From contig JAWPMT010000005.1 of the NCBI GenBank assembly GCA_033344775.1, positions 124,001 to 188,000 on the forward strand: DNA of 64,000 bases. The letters run 5' to 3'. Below are positions 17,154 to 25,489 of this stretch, in pieces; positions within the stretch are counted from its first letter, which is position 1; the number at the start of each line of letters is the position of its first letter. Both the position numbers and the translations under genes were made by a program. The notes under the pieces were generated by a model. The model ran no database searches and was not told where the DNA came from. It saw only the letters and a list, made by a program, of their open reading frames with translations. This stretch comes from Cytophagales bacterium. GTDB lineage: Bacteria > Bacteroidota > Bacteroidia > Cytophagales > Cyclobacteriaceae.

Positions 17154-17341
17154 CATAGCCGTCAACTTTAGAATAGTTAAAGCCATAAATCGCCAAAAAG
17201 AAGATGAATTTAAATCGTCATTGCGAACATAGTGAAGCAATCTTACGATTTATTGGTCTAAACTCCCGGTAAAAGATCGCTTCGGTCCCTCGCGAAGACG
17301 GGAGATTTTAGCTCCTTTTCCTTAAGTTGACGGCTATTGTG
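17154..17341. mobile_element. MITE-like element, about 188 bp
   Basis: ATAGCCGTCAACTT (17155-17168) is repeated exactly inverted as AAGTTGACGGCTAT (17324-17337). The heptamer TCTTCAC stands directly outside both ends (17147-17153 and 17342-17348), as a target duplication would. Inside is the dispersed motif CGTCATTGCGAAC...GTGAAGCAATC and a CG-rich arm near 17277-17302. There is no ORF. A second dispersed-type motif, CTTCGACAAGCTCAGAATGA, follows at about 17411-17430. The remaining bases of this 362-base gap hold nothing else I can recognise. Confidence 0.6.
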
Positions 17342-17431
17342 TCTTCACAAACTTTAAGTACACAAGATTTATGATCCTCAAACGATAGCGTTTCTACTAA
17401 AATGCTTTCTTCGACAAGCTCAGAATGACAT

Positions 17432-18913
17432 TTACATTCGATTCAATACCCTTTCCAAAATCTCAAACGCTCTTCTCCTCTCCTCTTCATTCAAGGAAGC
17501 AAACCCCATTCTAATATGGTTATGATATTGCTTATGCGGGTCATAATTTTCCCAATTAGTAATTTCAAGGCCTTCCTTTTTCAGCTGCTTGCTCAAATCA
17601 GCAAGTGGTCGACTTTTGTCGAACCCTACCCAAAAAGCCATCCCACCACTCGGCTTTTGATAATTCAATGATTCAGACAATTGATCCAGATGCTCGGCAA
17701 AAGCATCTCTTCTTTCCCGATACACTTTCAAAGCTTTTTTACTGTGACGGGCGAGATCGCCATTCGCCATCAACTGTGCGATGGCACGTTCCATGATGCT
17801 GTCCCCTTGCCGATCCATGATCCGACGGTAATAAGCAGCAGATTCAATAAAATCACTCGGGCCAACCAAAAACCCGATTCTCAACGCCGGCGATATGATC
17901 TTTGAAAGTCCTCCAATATAGACTACCTGACCACCTTGATCTACGCTAGCCAAAGGCAACAACGGGGATCGCTCGTAGTGAAAGTCATAATCATAATCGT
18001 CCTCTATGATCGCAAATCCATACTGTTTGGACAATTGCAGCAAATGCATCCTGCGATCTGCGGAAAGCGTGGCAGTGGTGGGATGATGGTGATGGGGCGT
18101 TACATAAACAGCTGTCAGTTGATTTTTCTGACAATAATCCTCCAGCATCTCTGTATTCATACCATGTTCATCCACAGGAATATGCACCAGCTCCGCCCCA
18201 AAATGCACTAAGGTGTAATTTGCTGTCTGATAATTCAAATGCCCTACGCCAACTTTAGCTCCCTGATTCAGCATCAAAACCGAGGCCAGGTAGATTGCCA
18301 TTTGACTACCACGTGTGATCAATACATTTTCTGCATTCACCAACAGCCCGCGTGTATTTCTCAAATATTTGGCATATTCTTCTCGCAACCATTCATCCCC
18401 ATAAGGAGAACCATACGACCAATGCTTTAATTGATAAGTTCTGGAGAGCATGTTCCGATAAGTCCTTTGGATATCCTCTATTGGTGACAACCGCAAATCA
18501 GGCAATCCTTCATCAATCACCAGCCCTGTTTTATGGACCAGATAGGGAAACTTCAAGGATTTATGCTGATGAAAATCAAAACCCGCCTTTGGAGCAGTTT
18601 GTTGATGTGAAACTGCGCTCCAGGATTGAGGGTCCAGTTTTGGAATATGGCTGGCCACATAGGTTCCCTTTTGTGGGATACTTTCCAAAAAGCCCTGTTG
18701 TAACAATTCATCAAAGGCCATATTGATGGTTTTTCGGTGTAGGTTTAGTTGACTGGCCAAAGACCTGGAACCAGGCAGTTTCTGACCGGGAAGTAATTTC
18801 CCGGAGGTGATCAATTGCGTAATGCCATTACTCACCTGAACATAAATAGGTAAATCCGATTGCCTAACAATGTTTAGCTCTGTAATCAATAGGAATTCAA
18901 CTGGACTACTCAT
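17432..18913 (-). CDS. MocR-type regulator (GntR HTH fused to class I aminotransferase fold)
   Basis: This 493-residue protein has an N-terminal GntR-like winged helix (about 15-85, PGQKLPGSRSLASQLNLHRK) joined to a PLP-dependent aminotransferase-like domain. That domain has the substrate segment TPHHHHPTTATLS, IIEDDYDYDFHY and the PLP lysine in GGLSKIISPALRIGFL. MocR proteins sense PLP or amino compounds and often control a divergent gene. Here the divergent neighbour is a flavin-nucleotide-binding protein of the PNP-oxidase-like fold. TGGAC(C/T)A boxes lie between them and at its own start codon. Vitamin B6 linkage is inferred from family and context. Confidence 0.9.
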   Translation of the reverse strand: MSSPVEFLLITELNIVRQSDLPIYVQVSNGITQLITSGKLLPGQKLPGSRSLASQLNLHRKTINMAFDELLQQGFLESIPQKGTYVASHIPKLDPQSWSAVSHQQTAPKAGFDFHQHKSLKFPYLVHKTGLVIDEGLPDLRLSPIEDIQRTYRNMLSRTYQLKHWSYGSPYGDEWLREEYAKYLRNTRGLLVNAENVLITRGSQMAIYLASVLMLNQGAKVGVGHLNYQTANYTLVHFGAELVHIPVDEHGMNTEMLEDYCQKNQLTAVYVTPHHHHPTTATLSADRRMHLLQLSKQYGFAIIEDDYDYDFHYERSPLLPLASVDQGGQVVYIGGLSKIISPALRIGFLVGPSDFIESAAYYRRIMDRQGDSIMERAIAQLMANGDLARHSKKALKVYRERRDAFAEHLDQLSESLNYQKPSGGMAFWVGFDKSRPLADLSKQLKKEGLEITNWENYDPHKQYHNHIRMGFASLNEEERRRAFEILERVLNRM

Positions 18914-18944
18914 TATATCAATTCTGGACCACCAAAATAGTCCA
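18902..18944. promoter_or_regulatory. Candidate MocR binding boxes (TGGAC(C/T)A repeats)
   Basis: TGGACTACT (18902-18910) and TGGACCACC (18925-18933) are direct repeats 23 bp apart. ATAGTCCA (18937-18944) is the same core inverted, giving TGGAC-N10-GTCCA. The boxes lie between the divergent MocR and PNP-oxidase-fold genes, and the first overlaps the MocR start. This repeat layout is usual for MocR operators. Binding is inferred. Confidence 0.5.
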
Positions 18945-18985
18945 ATTATTCTCTATGTTTGATGTGTACTTTAAAAAGTTCTGCC

Positions 18986-19639
18986 ATGAGCACATACGAG
19001 AAAACCCACGTGAATAAAGTAAAAAGAGGTCCAAACAGAGCGATTTATGATCAAGACGAAATCTACAAGATCATTGATAGTCAAATGATCTGTCATGTGG
19101 GATATGTTTATGAAGGAACGCCTATCACGATCCCTACAGGTTATGGTAGAATCGAAAACACCTTGTACTTACATGGATCCATGAAAAACAGAATGCTGCT
19201 GGGGATTGCAGCACTGGAACAGGCCAGTGTCACCATTACGCACCTGGATGGATTGGTCCTCGCCCGATCAGTATTTCATCACTCGGTCAATTACAGGTCT
19301 GCTGTGATTTTTGGAAAACCTCATATAGTCACAGAGCGCAACGAAAAGATGAAGGCGCTCGAGGTGATCACAGAAAACTTTATTACTGGGCGTTGGGAAG
19401 AAGCACGACAACCTAACGAAAAAGAATTTGAAGCAACATTGGTCATTGCTGTTCCTATTGAATCTGCATCCGCAAAAGTGCGTTCCGAAGGTGTAAATGA
19501 CGAAAAATCGGACCTGGAGCTGGACATTTGGGCTGGAGTAGTCCCTCTGGAAATGGTCGCACGAGCGCCTATTACAGAACCTGACTTGAAAGAAGGGATT
19601 TCGGTACCTGATTCGGTTCGGAAATTCAAGCTGACATAA
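18986..19639 (+). CDS. Pyridoxamine 5'-phosphate oxidase-fold flavin-nucleotide-binding protein
   Basis: This protein of about 217 residues has a split-barrel flavin-binding fold (MICHVGYVYEGTPITIPTGY, TLYLHGSMKNRML, NYRSAVIFGKP). It belongs to the Pyridox_ox_2 / NimA-related group, in which FMN, F420 or heme may bind. I chose ATG 18986 (MSTYEKTHVNKVKRGPNRAI) over the first in-frame ATG at 18959, since conservation normally begins at this point and the earlier start would crowd the operator. It is transcribed divergently from the MocR regulator, which probably controls it. Confidence 0.85.
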   Translation: MSTYEKTHVNKVKRGPNRAIYDQDEIYKIIDSQMICHVGYVYEGTPITIPTGYGRIENTLYLHGSMKNRMLLGIAALEQASVTITHLDGLVLARSVFHHSVNYRSAVIFGKPHIVTERNEKMKALEVITENFITGRWEEARQPNEKEFEATLVIAVPIESASAKVRSEGVNDEKSDLELDIWAGVVPLEMVARAPITEPDLKEGISVPDSVRKFKLT

Positions 19640-19790
19640 TAGCATAAGCACAATGCAGATGAAAGTTGTCAACAAGCCGTGTTTTGCTAAAATATTTTAA
19701 TGACGAAAAAAATCCAGTTCGTCCGCGAAAATTCGCATTCACTTCATGAAGCCACTGTCAAGCAATGACTCCCATTTAAATTGTGGGTAG

Positions 19791-19807
19791 TTGAGATTAA
19801 GTCTCAA
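19791..19807. promoter_or_regulatory. 17-bp dyad before the histidine kinase gene
   Basis: TTGAGA-TTAAG-TCTCAA is a 6-5-6 inverted repeat ending 14 bases before the kinase ATG. It could be an operator or a short 5' hairpin. No second copy was noticed. Confidence 0.3.
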
Positions 19808-19821
19808 TTGTCATCGCTTAC

Positions 19822-21597
19822 ATGGAAAAGATGGACTTACGGACAGCCGAGGAAACGGATCTGATCCAGAAAATGCTCACTGAAGCCTATGCCAGTCGAA
19901 TCAATGATTTGACGAAAAGTAAGCGTATGGCTGAAAAAGCGTTGAAGCTCAGCCGTGAAATCGACGACCTGCATTTGATCGGCAAGTGTCTGTCAGATCT
20001 CTCCCTCTACTACATGATTCTCGGTGAGTATGAATCCTGCATTCAATTTGGAGAAGAAGCAATCGGTTATTTCTCCCTGACTGGGGATGAAAAAGGTATT
20101 GCTGATGCGAAATACAGCCTGGCTGGAGCGCTTTATAAAACCGATGAATTCAACCGGGGACTCAATTACCTCACGGAATGTATTCCCGTATTCAAAAAGT
20201 TCGAGGATCATCACAATACTGCCCGAACATTTAAATCCATTGGTACAATCTACGAATATTTTGGTGATGAAAAAGCGGCCATTGAAGCCTATCAATATTC
20301 CATAGAGGCCGGTATTTTGGCGAAAGATCTTAACGTTCAATCAAATGCTTACAATCCTCTTTCAGGTATCTATCTGAATAAAGGACGTACCAAAGACGCC
20401 ATGGAATTGATCCAAAAATCAATTGCCATGAAAAATGAAACCAATGATGTTCGGGGATTGGCTTTTGCCCTTTACGGCCGTGGTAAGGTCTACACCAAAC
20501 TCGAGCAATATGAATTAGCAGAAATAGATTATTTCGAGGCCATCCGGATCCATGAGGAAATGGGCGAAAAGCTCGGGGCAGCCATGACCTTCCACAAATT
20601 GGGGTCACACTACCTGCAAAAAGGAGACCTGGAGCAATCCAATGATTACCTACAAAAAGGCCTCAAGTTTGCAAATGAGAACAGGATCGCACTGATCAAA
20701 TTCAAGTGCTACTACTTGCTGTACGAAATACACAAAAAACAAGGTAATACGGAAAAAGCGCTGCATTATCTTGAAAATTTCGTTCGTGAAAAAGAGTTGG
20801 TCATCAATACAAGATCATTCAAAATCATAGAAGGCTACGATGCCATCGCAAAAATGGAAGTAGCCGAGTCTGAAATCCAGGCCCAAAAAGAAAAGTCGGA
20901 GATCATAGAAAAGAAAAACCTGGAATTGGATGCCTTCTTCTATCGGGTTTCGCACGACTTAAAAGGCCCCATCAATTCCCTGCTTGGCCTGGACATGATC
21001 GTAAACGAAGAGATCAAGGATGAAACGACGCGAGAATACCTTGGGATGTACCGCGTACAGATCCAACGCATCAATCAGATTTTGGATGGCTTGATCAAAG
21101 TGACCCGGATGTCTCATACCTCGGAGAAAGCTGAACCAGTAAAATTTGAACAGCTGATTGAGGAATGCCTCAAATCCTATCAGTTCATGACCAACTTCAG
21201 CCGCATCGATTTTGAAGTGGAAATAGCTGATTCTCTCGAATATCGTGCAGAATGGGCGCTGATGAATACCATCATCCAGAACCTACTGGAAAACGCCATT
21301 AAATACGCCCGTATTCCAAAAAATGAGCCCAAAATATACATTTCAGCCACAGAACATAAAGGTGCTATAGTTATAAAGGTACAGGACAATGGCGTGGGTA
21401 TTGATCCAGAACAACAAGAGAAGATTTTTGAGATGTTCTATCAATCCGATCGAAAGCAATCAGGTGTCGGACTCGGGCTTTACATCATTAAAAGAGCCGT
21501 CGATCAACTAGAAGGCACCATCAAACTGGAAAGTGAACCAGGAGTAGGTTCTAAGTTCACTGTAAAACTCCCGAAATACCGGAAGTCATTGAAGTAA
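19822..21597 (+). CDS. Soluble TPR-containing sensor histidine kinase
   Basis: This 591-residue protein has TPR repeats over about residues 10-330, a coiled coil (about 345-372), and a HisKA domain with the phospho-acceptor His378 in RVSHDLKGP. A HATPase domain follows: N-box NLLENAIKYA, G1 VQDNGVGID, F-box IFEMFYQSDR, G2 GVGLGLYIIK. There is no signal peptide or membrane helix, so it senses something in the cytoplasm, probably through protein contacts of the TPRs. No response regulator gene is adjacent, so it is an orphan kinase. The dyad at 19791 may regulate it. Confidence 0.92.
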   Translation: MEKMDLRTAEETDLIQKMLTEAYASRINDLTKSKRMAEKALKLSREIDDLHLIGKCLSDLSLYYMILGEYESCIQFGEEAIGYFSLTGDEKGIADAKYSLAGALYKTDEFNRGLNYLTECIPVFKKFEDHHNTARTFKSIGTIYEYFGDEKAAIEAYQYSIEAGILAKDLNVQSNAYNPLSGIYLNKGRTKDAMELIQKSIAMKNETNDVRGLAFALYGRGKVYTKLEQYELAEIDYFEAIRIHEEMGEKLGAAMTFHKLGSHYLQKGDLEQSNDYLQKGLKFANENRIALIKFKCYYLLYEIHKKQGNTEKALHYLENFVREKELVINTRSFKIIEGYDAIAKMEVAESEIQAQKEKSEIIEKKNLELDAFFYRVSHDLKGPINSLLGLDMIVNEEIKDETTREYLGMYRVQIQRINQILDGLIKVTRMSHTSEKAEPVKFEQLIEECLKSYQFMTNFSRIDFEVEIADSLEYRAEWALMNTIIQNLLENAIKYARIPKNEPKIYISATEHKGAIVIKVQDNGVGIDPEQQEKIFEMFYQSDRKQSGVGLGLYIIKRAVDQLEGTIKLESEPGVGSKFTVKLPKYRKSLK

Positions 21598-21668
21598 ATT
21601 CAATTCTTGATTCTCAGCAATTCTTAGTTTGATCGTTTTACCCATCAAAACCATTCATGGATTATAGA

Positions 21669-21709
21669 TGCAACTTTATTGCATATATAAGTTTAATGTA
21701 ATAATTTCG
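21669..21709 (+). promoter_or_regulatory. Zur-type dyad and promoter of the five-gene metal operon
   Basis: TGCAACTTTATTGCA (21669-21683) is a 15-bp dyad with one mismatch from TGCAAT-N3-ATTGCA. A TTG within it (21679-21681) is followed after 20 bases by TAATTTCG (21702-21709). That spacing and sequence fit a Bacteroidota -33/-7 promoter. The dyad would therefore cover the -33 element. The same dyad occurs at 41438, 43291 and 46207. The regulator is inferred to be the Fur-family protein at 45773. Confidence 0.6.
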
Positions 21710-21795
21710 CATAAGCAAAGTGACTTTGAGTTACGATCTGAATCAATTCAGGTTCAGAGAAGACTTGATAGACGCTGTATTCCTGAAACCTGATC

Positions 21796-22842
21796 ATGCA
21801 ATATCTAAGCCGAGTATTGTTCTTATTTTTTGCAATTCATGCTTTTGGTAAGCAACCCTTTGAATTTCAGGGACAGTTGATCCAACCAGGAAGTAAGTCA
21901 CACTTTACTGTAGAAATCTCGGCCACAAAGCATGAAACATTTATTCCCATCACCATCTTTCACGGAAGTGAAAGCGGGCCCGTCCTGGGAATAACCGCTG
22001 GCGTACATGGATATGAGTACTCCCCAATCCTGGCAGGTCAGCAATTAATCCATCTAATTGATGTTTCCACTTTAAAAGGCACCGTCATCCTTGTCCAAGC
22101 CGCCAATGTGGAAAGTTTCCTGGGACGTTCACCGTACGTAAACCCAAAAGACGGAATAAATCTAAATCGCGCTTTCCCCGGAAGTCCCGAAGGCACACTG
22201 ACGGAAAGGATTGCCGATTTTATTTCAACTAAAGTGATCCCACGATGTACGCATTTCATTGATGCGCACAGTGGGGATTCACCAGAAGACCTGATCCCCT
22301 ACTCAGGCTACTATCATAATGATGGCATGCCCGAAGTTTCTGCCCGGGGCAAAACAATGGCTGAAAACCTCGGTTTTGATTATGTTCTGATTTTTCAAAC
22401 CACTGGAAAAGATTACATGAAGCCAGGTTCACCCAGCACCTATTGCTCCGCGCAAGCGTTCAAATTGGGCATTCCTGCGGCAGATATTGAATGTGGCCGA
22501 TTAGGCATGGTGGAACCCAAATACGTTAATAAAATCGTCGATGGGTTGACCAACCTGATGGATGCTCTGGGCATGACTGAAGAAAGCCCTAAGGAGGTTG
22601 GGACAACTTTCATCATCGCGGAACGCGCCTCGATGAAAAGTGACCATACGGGATTCTTTTATCCAGAAAAAGCGGCAGGAGATTATGTAACCAAAGGTAT
22701 GAGACTTGGCCATATCACCGATTTCTTTGGTCGCAAGAAACAAGATGTCTTCTCCTCCACCAACGGAGTAATTTTATACATGCTGGGCACACCTCCTGTC
22801 AATGCTGGAGAAACCCTTGCTTCAATAGGAATTACAGAATAA
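21796..22842 (+). CDS. Exported succinylglutamate desuccinylase/aspartoacylase-family (M14-like) zinc hydrolase
   Basis: This 348-residue protein has a signal peptide (MQYLSRVLFLFFAIHAFG) and a zinc carboxypeptidase-like AstE/AspA fold. Zinc ligands are H71 and E74 in GVHGYEYS and H158 in FIDAHSGD. The substrate loop NLNRAFPG is at 122-129. Family members cleave N-acyl amino acids or related amides, but most exported members have no known substrate. It is the first of five tightly spaced genes (6-base gap to the MerC gene) behind a Zur-type dyad. That ties it to metal limitation, perhaps processing a zinc ligand outside the cytoplasm. This role is inferred. Confidence 0.85.
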   Translation: MQYLSRVLFLFFAIHAFGKQPFEFQGQLIQPGSKSHFTVEISATKHETFIPITIFHGSESGPVLGITAGVHGYEYSPILAGQQLIHLIDVSTLKGTVILVQAANVESFLGRSPYVNPKDGINLNRAFPGSPEGTLTERIADFISTKVIPRCTHFIDAHSGDSPEDLIPYSGYYHNDGMPEVSARGKTMAENLGFDYVLIFQTTGKDYMKPGSPSTYCSAQAFKLGIPAADIECGRLGMVEPKYVNKIVDGLTNLMDALGMTEESPKEVGTTFIIAERASMKSDHTGFFYPEKAAGDYVTKGMRLGHITDFFGRKKQDVFSSTNGVILYMLGTPPVNAGETLASIGITE

Positions 22843-22848
22843 AGACCT

Positions 22849-23217
22849 ATGAATAAGAAATTCGGGATTGATCAATTAGGAATGTGTGCTTCGGCTTTAT
22901 GTATCATCCATTGCATGGCCTTACCTTTTTTGTTGATTTTAGGCTTGGACACTATTTTTTGGTGGACAGAAAATGAAGCGGTTGAACTCACCCTGATTGG
23001 TCTTTCTCTGATTATTGGTCTCATCTCTTTTATTGGTGGATACATCAAACACAAAGAGCATTTCGTCCCGGTTTTATTCCTTGCAGGCATGCTTTTGATC
23101 ATTAATGGAGAATCTGTTGCAAAAGAATGGCTAGGACTGCTACTTTCGGTCTTTGGTGCGGGCATCATCATGTATGCCCACTTTAATAATCATCAATTGA
23201 GACGTTATGTGGCTTAG
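22849..23217 (+). CDS. MerC-domain membrane protein
   Basis: This 122-residue protein has four predicted membrane helices. The N-terminal motif has cysteines C13, C18 and C22 (MCASALCIIHCMALP), typical of MerC-domain proteins. MerC was named for mercury uptake, but in Bacteroidota such proteins are common without mercury genes. Here it sits between a zinc hydrolase and metal-binding proteins, and no merA, merR or merT is present. A role in zinc or other divalent-metal passage across the inner membrane is inferred. Its stop overlaps the next start by 11 bases. Confidence 0.85.
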   Translation: MNKKFGIDQLGMCASALCIIHCMALPFLLILGLDTIFWWTENEAVELTLIGLSLIIGLISFIGGYIKHKEHFVPVLFLAGMLLIINGESVAKEWLGLLLSVFGAGIIMYAHFNNHQLRRYVA

Positions 23218-23623
23218 TATTTTAATGATCATCCTTGCTCCACAGCAGGTTGCAGGATGGGAGCTTTTTGCAACAGTAGATTTTGAAATCCGATACATCG
23301 AAGAGCTTGGGTATGATGTGGAATATCCATTATTTGATCAGGAAATCCGAAGAAAAGACGGTAATGAAATTGAAATAAGTGGTCATTATCTCCCGCTGGA
23401 TTATGGCAAGGATAAAATTATCCTGTCGAAGCTTCCTTTCGCATCATGCTTCTTTTGTGGTGGAGGTGTAGGCCAGGAAACAATCGCAGAAATTCATTTT
23501 GCCAGCGAGCCACGTCGGTTTATTCCCGATGAGATCCTTACGATCAAGGGCCGACTGAAGCTCAATGAAAATGACTATGACCACATGGTCTTTATTATTG
23601 AAGAAGCCGAATTAATTGAATGA
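23207..23623 (+). CDS. Exported protein with CFFCGG motif, metal operon
   Basis: This 138-residue protein has a short signal peptide (MWLSILMIILAPQQVAG) and a beta-rich domain with ISGHYLPLDYGKDKIILSK and the cysteine pair C81-F-F-C84 in SCFFCGGG, ending in an acidic tail. I recognise the type as the small protein often found next to MerC-domain genes in Bacteroidota, with distant likeness to DUF3299. It has no established function. The cysteine pair could bind metal or form a disulfide in the periplasm. It overlaps both neighbours (11 and 4 bases), so it is translationally coupled. Confidence 0.75.
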   Translation: MWLSILMIILAPQQVAGWELFATVDFEIRYIEELGYDVEYPLFDQEIRRKDGNEIEISGHYLPLDYGKDKIILSKLPFASCFFCGGGVGQETIAEIHFASEPRRFIPDEILTIKGRLKLNENDYDHMVFIIEEAELIE

Positions 23624-24045
23624 AAAAGTACTGGTTTATCTTATTGCTCGCTTACGCATGTGGTTCTTCAAAAGAAGATCCCAATTTGGCGCAAGCCATG
23701 GACATACACAACGAGGCTACGAAAATTGGGCACAGCGCCTCCATGAGCGTTTCACAGCTTAAGAGTTTGGAGGCTAAAATGAAACAACCACAACTGGATT
23801 CACTCAATGCCATCACCACTGACTTAAGTGAATGGTATGAGACGTTAGTAGAGGTTCCAGGTAATGAACATGAAGATCATGACGGTCACGACCATGATCA
23901 TGACCATCAGGAAAATTACCTTGAGGGATTATCCTCTGAAGATATTCTAGCGATTCAAGCGGAATTGAAAAAGCAAATTCAATGGATCGACGCACGGGTG
24001 AATAATCTGATGAATGACGTCAGAGCAAATGACAATGAGCAATAA
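23620..24045 (+). CDS. His-rich metal-binding lipoprotein
   Basis: This 141-residue protein has a lipoprotein signal with Cys14 ([10 protein letters not shown]), a helical body and a histidine-aspartate stretch at residues 84-96 ([13 protein letters not shown]). That stretch is a classic zinc- or nickel-binding sequence. It overlaps the previous gene by four bases and lies five bases before the COG0523 GTPase gene. It probably buffers or passes metal at the outer or inner membrane face. The helical body around it is not assigned to a family. Confidence 0.8.
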   Translation: MKKYWFILLLAYACGSSKEDPNLAQAMDIHNEATKIGHSASMSVSQLKSLEAKMKQPQLDSLNAITTDLSEWYETLVEVPGNEHEDHDGHDHDHDHQENYLEGLSSEDILAIQAELKKQIQWIDARVNNLMNDVRANDNEQ

Positions 24046-24050
24046 TTAAG

Positions 24051-25271
24051 ATGCTTTTCAAAAAGAAGAAAAAACTACCTGTAACTGTACTCAGCGGATT
24101 TTTGGGTGCCGGAAAGACGACCTTACTCAACCATGTGCTCAACAATCGCGAAGGCCTAAAAGTAGCGGTCATTGTGAATGACATGAGCGAGGTGAACATT
24201 GATGAAAAACTGGTCGCTAACGGAGCACAGTTATCTCGTACGGATGAGAAACTTGTCGAAATGAGCAATGGTTGTATTTGCTGTACGCTACGGGAGGACT
24301 TGATGATTGAGGTAGAGAAACTGGCCAAAATGAACAAGTTCGACTATTTACTCATTGAAAGCACAGGCATTTCCGAGCCTATTCCGGTAGCTCAAACATT
24401 CTCTTTTGTAACAGGTGAAGATTTGTATGACCTCACTCAAGTCAGTAAGCTGGACACCATGGTGACGGTAGTAGACGCACTCAATTTCTTCAAAGATTTT
24501 GGTAGTCCGGAAACGATCGTTGATCGGCAAATGACCGACGATCCTGAAGATGCCCGCTCCATTGTCAACCTCTTGACTGATCAGGTAGAATTCGCTAATG
24601 TGATCCTCCTGAATAAAGCTGATCTGGTCACTGAAGATCAAATGGGGTTGCTCGAAAAGACATTGAAAAAGCTAAATCCCGCTGCCAAGCTCATTCGAAC
24701 AACCAATAGCGAGGTAAATCCTAAAGAAATTCTGAATACAGGCATGTTCGACTATGATGAAGCCGAGCAATCCGCAGGTTGGCAAAAAGAATTGGAGCTG
24801 GCACAAAAAGGAATTGCACATAGCCCGGAAACAGAGGAGTATGGCATCAGCTCTTTTGTCTATCAAAATGCAAAGCCTTTTCATCCGGACAGATTCATGG
24901 ATTATGTATCCATAGACTTCCCCACAACCATCGTAAGGAGTAAGGGTATTTTTTGGATTGCGTCACGAAAAAGTAAAGCCATTCTTTGGAGTCAGGCCGG
25001 AGGATCATTGAAAGCAGAGGAATACGGCAGTTGGTGGGCTAGTGTGCCCATGAAAAGACGAGCAATGAGCCCTGATTACCTGGAAAACCAATCATTGATA
25101 CAGGATAAATGGGACAAGAAATGGGGTGACCGCCTGAACGAACTGGTATTCATTGGACAGGACATGGACAAGGAGAAAATTACAGCAGACCTGGATGCTT
25201 GCCTGATCACTGACGAAGAAATTGCCATGATGGATAGCGGTCAAGAGTTTCAGGACGGTTGGCCATTTTGA
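24051..25271 (+). CDS. COG0523 (CobW-type) GTP-dependent metallochaperone
   Basis: This 406-residue G3E GTPase has Walker A GFLGAGKT (16-23), the metal-binding CICC motif (75-78), ESTGISEP (103-110) and NKAD (188-191). A C-terminal CobW_C domain (about 275-390) follows. COG0523 proteins such as ZagA, ZigA and ZNG1 deliver zinc to client enzymes during shortage. Co-location with a His-rich lipoprotein and MerC protein behind a Zur-type dyad supports the zinc subgroup over cobalamin or nitrile hydratase roles. It is the last gene of the five-gene operon. Confidence 0.93.
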   Translation: MLFKKKKKLPVTVLSGFLGAGKTTLLNHVLNNREGLKVAVIVNDMSEVNIDEKLVANGAQLSRTDEKLVEMSNGCICCTLREDLMIEVEKLAKMNKFDYLLIESTGISEPIPVAQTFSFVTGEDLYDLTQVSKLDTMVTVVDALNFFKDFGSPETIVDRQMTDDPEDARSIVNLLTDQVEFANVILLNKADLVTEDQMGLLEKTLKKLNPAAKLIRTTNSEVNPKEILNTGMFDYDEAEQSAGWQKELELAQKGIAHSPETEEYGISSFVYQNAKPFHPDRFMDYVSIDFPTTIVRSKGIFWIASRKSKAILWSQAGGSLKAEEYGSWWASVPMKRRAMSPDYLENQSLIQDKWDKKWGDRLNELVFIGQDMDKEKITADLDACLITDEEIAMMDSGQEFQDGWPF

Positions 25272-25489
25272 AATCAAATTTGATAAAGTACGCTCCAGAT
25301 ATTTGATTATCTTTTTCGTCAATGACACCATCATCGATGGGTAAGAGAACCCATTCGAAGAACAACAGTTCACAGGCAAGGTGACACTGTTGATACAGTT
25401 TTGATCTTTACAAGTCCATATTGGTCGTAATAGCTTAATTTTCATCAAGAAGAAAGGTCATATGTCGACCTATTGAATTGAAAAGGGTA

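Noticed and set aside
22849-23217. Mercury resistance locus suggested by the MerC domain
   Set aside because: No merA, merR, merT or merP is nearby. The neighbours and the promoter dyad point to zinc or another nutrient metal.
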